Positions 58,012 to 64,000 of a stretch of DNA of 64,000 nucleotides are shown piece by piece. The stretch comes from an uncultured Faecalibacterium sp. (GTDB lineage Bacteria > Bacillota > Clostridia > Oscillospirales > Ruminococcaceae). Location: NCBI GenBank assembly GCA_934503275.1, contig CAKSVD010000008.1:1-64000 (forward strand), given 5' to 3'. Position 1 is the first letter of the stretch. Each line of letters opens with the position of its first letter. The notes under the pieces are model-generated. The model was not told the DNA's origin and did not search any database. It saw nothing but the letters and a program-made list of their open reading frames with translations. The position numbers and the translations under genes were made by a program.

Positions 58012-59367
58012 TTATGTATGATACTCCATCCACTTGCCCTTCCACGCATACAGGATCATGAGCACTGCGCCCAGACCCCAGCTGACGGGGTAGAGGATGA
58101 ACACGCCCTCGATGCCGGGGAAGAAGGGCAGCAGGAACTGGATCCATACCACACGGAACAGGCACAGCGAGACCAGCAGCACCACCATGGGCGGGATGCT
58201 GGCACCCGTGCCGCGCACGGCACCGGCAAGGCCGTGCAGGATGCTGAGCAGGAAGTAGAACGGGCAGAACCACCGCATGGCAAGCTTGCCGTAGGTGACC
58301 ACGGCCTCGTCGGCGGTGAACAGGTGCAGAATGGCATCCTGCCCGGCCAGCAGGGCAGCGCCGGTGCAAAGGGTGTAGAGAACCCCGATGGCAAGGGTGA
58401 CCCACACCGAGCGCTTTACCCGGTCCAGACGCCCCGCGCCGTAGTTCTGCCCCACAAAGGTGGTGGCGGCCATGCTGATGCTGCTCACCGGCAGAATGTT
58501 GAAGCCGTCGATCTTCATGTAGGCCGCAAAGCCCGCCATGGCGGCGGCGCCGTAGCTGTTCACGCTGGCCTGCACCAGCACGTTGGAAAAGGAGATGACC
58601 ATGTTCTGGATGCCGGTGGGCAGACCCACCCGGATGATGCGGCTGGCCATTTTGCGGTGCAGCCGGATGGCAGAAAACTCCACCCGGCAGGCGTCCTCGC
58701 TTTTCATCAGAAAGCGCAGACTCAGCACGCAGGACACCAGCTGGCTTAAGTCGGTGGCGATGGCAGCGCCCGCCACCCCCATCCGCAGCCCTACGATGAA
58801 CACAAGGTCCAGCACGATGTTGGTCACCGATGCCCATGCCAGATACACCAGCGAGCGCCGGGAGTTGCCGGCGGCGTTCAGGATGCCGGCGGTCATGTTA
58901 TACACCACGCTGAACAGCACCCCGCCAAAGTAGATGCGGATATAGGTCACGGCGTCGGCCAGCACCTCGGCGGGGGTGTTCATGGCCACCAGCAAAGCGC
59001 GCCCGCAGGCAACGCCGCCCACCGTCAGCAAAAGCCCCATGACCACCGCAATGGCAAGGGAGGTGTGCACCGCCTCGCGGGTCTCCTTGTGGTCGCCCGC
59101 GCCCAGATACTGCGACACCACCACGCCCGCACCCACGGCAAGCCCCTGACTGAAGCCGATGAGCAGGTAGATGGGCGACCCGCTGGAGCCCACAGCGGCA
59201 AGGGCATTGCTGCCCACAAAATTGCCCACGATGATGCTGTCGGCGGTGTTGTACATCTGCTGCAGCAGATTGCCGAAGATCAGCGGCAGGGCAAACAGCA
59301 GCAGACTTTTTACAATGCTGCCCTCGGTCATAAGGGTAGCGGTGCTCCGGGTCTTTACGGCGGCCAT
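58012..59367 (-). CDS. MATE-family efflux transporter, second copy
   Basis: A 451-residue twelve-helix protein with MATE motifs LPLIFGNLLQQMYNTADSII, VGSNALAAVGSSGSP and the second-half ISMAATTFVGQNYGAG. Only distantly alike to the MATE at 19835. ATG at 59367 with GGAGGAG upstream. Substrate unknown. Confidence 0.9.
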   Translation of the reverse strand: MAAVKTRSTATLMTEGSIVKSLLLFALPLIFGNLLQQMYNTADSIIVGNFVGSNALAAVGSSGSPIYLLIGFSQGLAVGAGVVVSQYLGAGDHKETREAVHTSLAIAVVMGLLLTVGGVACGRALLVAMNTPAEVLADAVTYIRIYFGGVLFSVVYNMTAGILNAAGNSRRSLVYLAWASVTNIVLDLVFIVGLRMGVAGAAIATDLSQLVSCVLSLRFLMKSEDACRVEFSAIRLHRKMASRIIRVGLPTGIQNMVISFSNVLVQASVNSYGAAAMAGFAAYMKIDGFNILPVSSISMAATTFVGQNYGAGRLDRVKRSVWVTLAIGVLYTLCTGAALLAGQDAILHLFTADEAVVTYGKLAMRWFCPFYFLLSILHGLAGAVRGTGASIPPMVVLLVSLCLFRVVWIQFLLPFFPGIEGVFILYPVSWGLGAVLMILYAWKGKWMEYHT

Positions 59368-59405
59368 GGGGTTGCTCCTCCTCTCAGCATGAAAAATCGC
59401 TTATA

Positions 59406-59599
59406 GCCCTTAGCATAGCACAAAGCCCGCCCCGGGACAAGGGGGACGGGGTTGACGATTTAAAATGGCTTCCGCTATCGGGTTGCGGCACCCAGCATCC
59501 GCATCGTGCCTTGGGCGGCACGTGCGTCTTGCTGGCCGCTGCCCCAACAACTCCTCCCTGTTTCCGCCACTGGCGGCGGTCGTCGTCGTTGCACTCTAG
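59406..59599. other. intergenic stretch upstream of MATE gene, no gene seen
   Basis: GC-rich sequence with short hairpins (GCCGCCACTGGCGGC type near 59563-59580). No open frame with a ribosome site. The promoter of the - strand MATE gene should lie here but no clear hexamer pair was found. Confidence 0.35.
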
Positions 59600-59908
59600 C
59601 TATAATCAGCGGAATTGTTATTTTTATTTCGCGTTTGGAACGACCGCGTTTGCGGAGCGTAGCGTAGCAATAAAAGCCCCAGTGGGGCTTTTAAACGGCA
59701 GAGCGGTCTGCGTTAGCAGATGGAGGGGCTTTGCCCCGACAAGCTCTGCGGAGCGCTCCAAACGCCTTTTCACGGGAGGGGTCGTAAAGGCAAATGTCAT
59801 TTTATTCTATGACATTGAAAAAGGTTCAGAAACGCCCGCAGGCGTTTCTGAACCCCAAAATCTAAAATAATTTTCCGCTGAAGATGCGCAAAGCAAACGC
59901 GGCGCGCA
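59600..59908. repeat. two R2 repeats (copy d), one interrupted
   Basis: On the - strand 59790-59600 is an R2 copy (TTTACGACCCCTCCCGTG, GGCGTTTGGAGCGCTCCGCA...) whose second half is displaced by about 100 bp holding an AAAGCCCCACTGGGGCTTTT hairpin. On the + strand 59825-59908 is a half copy: stem GGTTCAGAAACGCC / GGCGTTTCTGAACC around CGCA, then AAATCTAAAATAAT, TTCCGCTGA and GCGCGCATTTTAAATGG, which supplies the stop of the ECF gene. Confidence 0.65.
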
Positions 59909-59910
59909 TT

Positions 59911-60570
59911 TTAAATGGTCTTGCTCTCGCCCTTGGAAAGCAGCTTTGCGCGCTCCAGTGCGGGGCGCAGTGCCAGATACAGCACTACGGCGCAGGCGGT
60001 GGAGGCCACACTGTTTACAAAGGTGACGCCGCCGGCGATCTTGGTCAGCGCCTGTGCCACGGTGTAGTCCTGACCAAAGATGTACACATTGCGGAAGTAG
60101 CCAAGGAAGGGGTCGGTGAACACGTTCAGCAACAGGCCGGAACCCGCAGAGACGATCACCTTGACCAGATACCCGGCGTTGTGACGGTCCTGATCCCGCA
60201 GCTTGAACACCTTATGCGCCACGGCACCGCAGGTGATGCCGATGATGAACTTGAGCACAAAGGTGGTAATGGCGTAGCCCGGATCACCGGCAAGGATATC
60301 TGCCAGCGCCAGACCGATGGCGCCCGCCAGACCGCCGGACACGCCGTCCAGCAGCAGCGCCGTCAGGGCAGTAAAGGTGTTGCCCAGATGGAACGAGGAG
60401 CCGCCGTAGAACGGGATGCGGAAGAACAGGTAGGCCACCAGACTCAGCGCAGCCATCACGCCGGTAAGCGCCAGCTCGTGCACCGTAAAGCGGCGCTTGT
60501 ACAGCACACTGAAAAACAGGATCAGGATAACGACAACTGCCAGCAGCAGCCACATTGCAGTAGTAGACAT
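59911..60570 (-). CDS. ECF transporter substrate-binding (S) component
   Basis: A 219-residue membrane protein with about six hydrophobic segments (LTGVMAALSLVAYLFFRIPF, GNTFTALTALLLDGVSGGLA, IGLALADILAGDPGYAITTF). ATG at 60570 with GGAGGG upstream. It is divergent from a MocR/PdxR-type regulator, so pyridoxine/pyridoxal uptake is the best guess for the substrate; sequence alone does not settle it. The EcfAAT energising module is elsewhere. Confidence 0.8.
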   Translation of the reverse strand: MSTTAMWLLLAVVVILILFFSVLYKRRFTVHELALTGVMAALSLVAYLFFRIPFYGGSSFHLGNTFTALTALLLDGVSGGLAGAIGLALADILAGDPGYAITTFVLKFIIGITCGAVAHKVFKLRDQDRHNAGYLVKVIVSAGSGLLLNVFTDPFLGYFRNVYIFGQDYTVAQALTKIAGGVTFVNSVASTACAVVLYLALRPALERAKLLSKGESKTI

Positions 60571-60612
60571 GATACTTTCCCTCCAATCACGCCGATAACC
60601 CCACAAAACTAC

Positions 60613-60705
60613 TTGACATTTGGGTGTTCGGCGGGTATGCTCCTATTATACGCGGAACTGACCCTATGAAAATACCCAGAACAAAGTTTTTTTATGGGGT
60701 CAGTT
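60613..60705 (+). promoter_or_regulatory. divergent promoter region with MocR-type operator
   Basis: TTGACA (60613-60618), 17 bp, TATGCT (60636-60641) drives the MocR gene. Downstream, AACTGACCCTAT (60656-60667) and ATGGGGTCAGTT (60694-60705) form a 12-bp inverted repeat 26 bp apart, and ATACCCAGAAC sits between: a likely binding array. Confidence 0.65.
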
Positions 60706-60736
60706 TGACGCAATGCCCAGACAGGAGGGACATTCT

Positions 60737-62179
60737 ATGGTACATCTGACCACGGCACTGGACCCGGCCTCGGCGGTGCCGCTATACGAGCAGCTTTACC
60801 GCAGTCTTGCCGCCGAGATGCGGGCGGGCACCCTGACGGCGGGCACCCGGATGCCCGGCAAGCGGCGGCTGGCGGCGGAACTGTCGGTCTCAGTGAATAC
60901 GGTGGACACTGCCTACCAGATGCTGGCGGCAGAGGGCTACCTGACCGCCCGGGAGCGCAGCGGCTTTACGGTGCAGGAGTATCTTGCTCTGCCGCAGGGG
61001 ACGCAGCCGTCCGCCGCGCCCCCCGCGCCGACGGCTGCGCACCACGCCGAAACCATCCCGCCGGTGCAGTTCGATTTATCCACCCGGGGCGTGGACCCGG
61101 GGCTGTTCCCCTTCCGCACCTGGGCGCGGCTGCAAAAGGAACTGCTTTACTCCGCGCCGGAGCTGCTCACCCCCGGGGATGCCCGGGGCGATGCCGCCCT
61201 GCGGCAGGCGCTGGCAGGGTATCTGGCCGAGTACCGGGGCGTGCAGTGCGACCCGGAGCAGCTGGTGGTGGGCGCAGGGCTGGAGTATCTGCTGGGGCTG
61301 CTGGCACCGCTGCTGCCCGGCCCCGCCGCCGTGGAGACCCCCGGCTACCCCCGCGCCCGGCAGGTGTTGGAAAACAACGGCGTGCCCTGCCGCTGCCTGC
61401 CGGTGGACGCGGACGGGCTGTCCCTTGCCGCCCTTTCTGCCAGCGATGCGGCGGTGTGTTACGTCACCCCCAGCCACCAGTTCCCCACCGGGGTCACCAT
61501 GCCCGCCGGACGCCGGGCAGAGCTGCTGCACTGGGCGGCCCGCGCCCCGGGGCGGCGGTACATTATAGAGGACGACTACGACTCCGAGTTCCGTTTTGAC
61601 ACCCGCCCGCTGCCCAGCTTGCAGGGCATGGCGGGCGCAGACGGCCCGGTGGTGTACCTGTCCACCTGTTCCCGCAGCCTTGCCCCGGGCATCCGTATCG
61701 CCTACATGGTGCTGCCCCGGCCGCTGCTGGGCGCGTGGCAGGCCAAGTACCGGCTGTACTCCGGCACGGTGGGGCGGTTTGAGCAGCAAACGCTGGCGCG
61801 CTTCATCACCGAGGGCTATTTCACCCGGCACTTAGCGCGGGAGCGCACCGCCTACAAAGCCCGGCGGGATGCGCTGGTGGCGGCACTGCGCACCTCCTTT
61901 GCGCCGGAGGAACTGACCCTTGCGGGGCTGCACACCGGGCTGCACCTGCTGGCGCAGCTGAAAGACCCGCCGCCGGACGCCGCCCTGCGGGCTGCTGCCC
62001 GGCAGTACGGGGTGCGCTGCGCCCTGCTGAGCGATTACGATTTGACCGGCACGGCGCACTCTGCCGCCGGGACGCTGGTGCTGGGTTACGGCTCGCTGCC
62101 GGACGCGGACTGCTCCGCCGCTGGGGAGAGATTGAAAAAACTCTGCACCGCCGCCCGGGAGGCATCGGACACCGTATAG
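60737..62179 (+). CDS. MocR/PdxR-type GntR regulator with aminotransferase domain
   Basis: A 480-residue protein: GntR winged helix (residues about 10-78; VPLYEQLYRSLAAEMRAGTL, LAAELSVSVNTVDTAYQMLA) joined to a fold-type-I aminotransferase-like domain (TPSHQFPTGVTMPAGRR, EDDYDSEFRFDTRPLPSLQG, PLP lysine region STCSRSLAPGIRIAYMVLP). In the last motif the usual SFSK lysine reads SRSLAPG, so the PLP lysine is not where expected. ATG at 60737 with CAGGAGGG. Probably senses PLP or a related amine and controls the divergent ECF gene. Confidence 0.85.
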   Translation: MVHLTTALDPASAVPLYEQLYRSLAAEMRAGTLTAGTRMPGKRRLAAELSVSVNTVDTAYQMLAAEGYLTARERSGFTVQEYLALPQGTQPSAAPPAPTAAHHAETIPPVQFDLSTRGVDPGLFPFRTWARLQKELLYSAPELLTPGDARGDAALRQALAGYLAEYRGVQCDPEQLVVGAGLEYLLGLLAPLLPGPAAVETPGYPRARQVLENNGVPCRCLPVDADGLSLAALSASDAAVCYVTPSHQFPTGVTMPAGRRAELLHWAARAPGRRYIIEDDYDSEFRFDTRPLPSLQGMAGADGPVVYLSTCSRSLAPGIRIAYMVLPRPLLGAWQAKYRLYSGTVGRFEQQTLARFITEGYFTRHLARERTAYKARRDALVAALRTSFAPEELTLAGLHTGLHLLAQLKDPPPDAALRAAARQYGVRCALLSDYDLTGTAHSAAGTLVLGYGSLPDADCSAAGERLKKLCTAAREASDTV

Positions 62180-63009
62180 TGCCCGCCTGACCATTCCCCG
62201 GGCAGGGCGTCGGCGGTGATATCCACCGGCTCGGCGCTGGTGGCTAAAAATTCCAGCGTGCGCTCCAGTGTAGCAAGGTCTACGGCGGTCAGGCTGGTCA
62301 GCAGACTGCTGCTTACCTCCCGCAGACCCTGCGGCAGGGTGGTGGGCAGCAGTTCCAGCGCCTGCCGGAAAAACGCATCCCACACCGCCGCCCGCGCGGC
62401 GGCGCTGCGCCGGGGCGAAAGAGAAGTGTCGGCATCCAGCGCCGTTAAAAAGCTGTGGGCATCGGCAGCGGAGATGCCCTGCACCCCGGTGCCTTTGCCG
62501 TACCGCGCCAGCTGCTCCGGGGTGAGCGCTCCGGTAAAGCCCACCCGCACTGCGCCGTACCGCGCCGCAAGCTTTGTCAGCACTGCCGGGGCGATGGCAA
62601 GGTAGTCGGTGTCCTCCGGCAGGGCGAACACCTCGCCCAGCGCCTCCCGGCAGCGGGCGGGGCCTGCGGCGGCGTAACAATCCGCAAGGGGAACGGTTTT
62701 GCCCCCGAAGGGTACTTCCAGCGCGGCGGGTACCGCCAGCAGGTGGATACAGCTCTGTCCGGCGTTCAGGTAGGCCAGCACAAAGCCCGGGGTCTCGTCT
62801 GCCACGCACAGCAGCACAGTGCACCGGTCTGTGGCCTTGGGCAGACGGATGGGTACCCCGCTCTGGCTTTTTGCGGCCTGCCGCAGACTGCTGCGCAGCT
62901 GGGCACGGCTGAGCAGCACCGTGCCGCCCACCAGCGGCAGCAGCACCAGCAGGGCGGCGCACAGCGCCGCCCAGAAGGGACGCCAGCCGCTGCGTTTTGC
63001 GTGTTTCAT
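62086..63009 (-). CDS. membrane-anchored protein, possibly divergent LCP family
   Basis: A 307-residue protein with a basic N-terminus and one membrane segment (about 10-32, PFWAALCAALLVLLPLVGGT), then an outer domain. Stretches such as HLLAVPAALEVPFGGKTVPL and EALGEVFALPEDTDYLAIAP resemble the LytR-CpsA-Psr fold order, but the conserved LCP arginines and aspartates are not evident. ATG at 63009 with AAGGAGG. Its last 94 bp overlap the end of the convergent MocR gene. Confidence 0.45.
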   Translation of the reverse strand: MKHAKRSGWRPFWAALCAALLVLLPLVGGTVLLSRAQLRSSLRQAAKSQSGVPIRLPKATDRCTVLLCVADETPGFVLAYLNAGQSCIHLLAVPAALEVPFGGKTVPLADCYAAAGPARCREALGEVFALPEDTDYLAIAPAVLTKLAARYGAVRVGFTGALTPEQLARYGKGTGVQGISAADAHSFLTALDADTSLSPRRSAAARAAVWDAFFRQALELLPTTLPQGLREVSSSLLTSLTAVDLATLERTLEFLATSAEPVDITADALPGEWSGGHYTVSDASRAAVQSFFNLSPAAEQSASGSEP

Positions 63010-63082
63010 GGCTCTGCCTCCTTTTTGTGCATAAAGCATGACCCAGCGGGCGACCCTTTATGCAGAAAGGCAGGGATGCTGT

Positions 63083-63208
63083 ATGGATAAAACAGAAAAC
63101 CCCAACGAAAAAGACCGCGAGGAGCAGGAGGATTTCTGGCTGACGCTGGAGCCTCTTCCCGCACCCATCCCCGAAAAATCTCCGCTGCCCGCACCGCATG
63201 AGGATTAA
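63083..63208 (+). CDS. 41-residue acidic small protein
   Basis: MDKTENPNEKDREEQEDFWL then TLEPLPAPIPEKSPLPAPHED: very acidic and Pro-rich, no membrane segment. GCAGGGA lies ten bases before the ATG. It stands alone between a divergent gene and an R2 repeat. Coding status rests on composition and the ribosome site only. Confidence 0.4.
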   Translation: MDKTENPNEKDREEQEDFWLTLEPLPAPIPEKSPLPAPHED

Positions 63209-63239
63209 GGCTGCTGCATAGGATGCGGTAAAGGGGTGA

Positions 63240-63372
63240 GCCGTTTCTCGTTACGCCCCTTCTGTGAAAATGTGTTTGGAGCGGCCCGCAGGCCGCGACA
63301 AACACGAAATTATAAATAATTTTTCCGCTGAATATGCCCAGAGTACAACGGAGGGCATTTCAAATCGTACCA
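63240..63372 (+). repeat. R2 repeat (copy e)
   Basis: CGTTACGCCCCTTCTGTGAA, stem GTGTTTG-GA-GCGGCC / GGCCGC-GA-CAAACAC around CGCA, AAATTATAAATAAT, TTTTCCGCTGAATATGCCC, AGAGTACAACGGAGGGCATT, TCAAATCG. The most complete copy in the window. Confidence 0.75.
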
Positions 63373-63391
63373 CCACAAAGGAGGCCACGAG

Positions 63392-64000
63392 ATGCCAGAG
63401 CGGTTCATGCGGGGAGTCGAGGCCGTGAACGGCATCGTGTGGGGGCCGATGGGGCTGGGGCTGCTCTTCGGCACCGGGCTGCTGCTGACAGTGCGCACCG
63501 GGGGCTTCCAGCTGCGGCGGTGGGGCTACTGGATGCGGCACACCCTCGGTGCTATCCTGACCGACCGGAGCGTCACCGCCCATACCGCCCGCGAGGAACA
63601 GGCCATCAGCCAGTTCCAGAGCCTGTGCACCGCACTGGCGTCCACCATCGGCACCGGCAACCTTGTGGGGGTGGCTACCGCCATCCTCTCCGGCGGGGCG
63701 GGGGCGGTGTTCTGGATGTGGGTCATGGCGCTGCTGGGCATGATGACCAGCTACGCCGAGAACGTGCTGGGCATTTACTACCGCCGCAAAGACCCCGCGG
63801 GCGGCTGGCGCGGCGGGCCGATGTACTACCTGCGGGACGGCCTTGGCGGCAAGCCGGGGCAGGCGCTGGCGGTGCTGTTTGCCGCGTTTTGTGCGCTGGC
63901 AAGTTTTGGTATCGGCAACCTGAGCCAGCTCAATTCCATCGCGGGCAATCTGAACGCGGCCTTCGGCGTGCCGGAAGCCGTCACCGGCGCGGTGCTGGCG
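63392..64000 (+). CDS. sodium:alanine symporter (AGCS family), 3' truncated by window end
   Basis: The first 203 residues of an AGCS carrier: NGIVWGPMGLGLLFGTGLLL, then FQSLCTALASTIGTGNLVGV (the family signature that binds Na+ and substrate), GMMTSYAENVLGIYYRRKDP, WRGGPMYYLRDGL. ATG at 63392 with AAAGGAGG upstream. It imports alanine or glycine with sodium. The rest lies past base 64000. Confidence 0.92.
   Translation, partial: MPERFMRGVEAVNGIVWGPMGLGLLFGTGLLLTVRTGGFQLRRWGYWMRHTLGAILTDRSVTAHTAREEQAISQFQSLCTALASTIGTGNLVGVATAILSGGAGAVFWMWVMALLGMMTSYAENVLGIYYRRKDPAGGWRGGPMYYLRDGLGGKPGQALAVLFAAFCALASFGIGNLSQLNSIAGNLNAAFGVPEAVTGAVLA

Overview
The window looks like a stretch of a GC-rich, gut-type Clostridia chromosome, most like a Faecalibacterium-type Oscillospiraceae. 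This is inferred from Firmicutes-style Shine-Dalgarno sites, gene content (MurNAc catabolism, ECF vitamin transporters, split MATE/NhaC/AGCS carriers, a complete his operon) and abundant short intergenic repeats. No complete rRNA or tRNA gene and no CRISPR array is present.

Bases 1-14486 are accessory DNA. Two integrative elements sit in tandem behind a tRNA-Lys(CTT) gene that must lie left of the window. The right end of element 1 (bases 1-3965: two sigma factors, an anti-sigma-like protein, small membrane and hypothetical genes, a DUF6061-type gene) and a complete 10.5-kb element 2 (3966-14449) each end in the same 105-bp repeat, which carries the 3' part of tRNA-Lys and its terminator. Element 2 has a tyrosine integrase whose N-terminus is split by a frameshift, a VapE-like NTPase broken by a 70-nt hairpin-rich insertion in its P-loop, a Mob/Pre-type relaxase with a candidate oriT, a zinc-ribbon protein in a cluster of palindromes, and an FMN-riboswitch operon. 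That operon encodes a RibU-like transporter, a flavin/Fe-S oxidase, a zinc macrodomain hydrolase and a SirTM-type sirtuin, i.e. a protein ADP-ribosylation cassette. An HxlR regulator with a divergent flavoprotein lies next to it.

Bases 14500-39600 are chromosomal housekeeping: murR / murQ-EIIBC-mupG for N-acetylmuramate use, a MATE pump, a complete histidine operon (hisZG fusion, D, C, B, H, A, F, IE, histidinol phosphatase) with an operator-like palindrome between -35 and -10, an EamA half-transporter, MarR, NhaC, a thioesterase, a metal-responsive ArsR / HMA chaperone / P-type ATPase set, MTA/SAH nucleosidase and YchF.

Bases 39881-46775 are the most unusual chromosomal region. A tandemly duplicated module starts with a consensus promoter and a c-di-GMP-I (GEMM) riboswitch plus terminator, then a membrane-anchored protein and a secreted beta-rich protein. 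It is followed by an 1121-residue secreted protein with InlB-type repeats and a 15-residue C-terminal tandem repeat. In the first copy the anchored protein has collapsed in frame from 261 to 61 residues. An OmpR-type two-component system follows.

Bases 49700-64000 hold rpe, an Rnf-like D-E-A membrane trio that lacks rnfB/C/G and every cysteine expected for the membrane [2Fe-2S] cluster, a GH-like membrane protein, a DUF1015 protein, a DEAD-box helicase, an RlmA-like methyltransferase, a second MATE pump, an ECF S-component divergent from a MocR/PdxR-type regulator, a divergent LCP-like protein and the start of an AGCS symporter. Two dispersed repeat families recur through the chromosomal part: R1, CCCTCTC...GAGAGGG units, and R2, elements with a hairpin whose stem changes sequence but stays paired around a constant CGCA loop.
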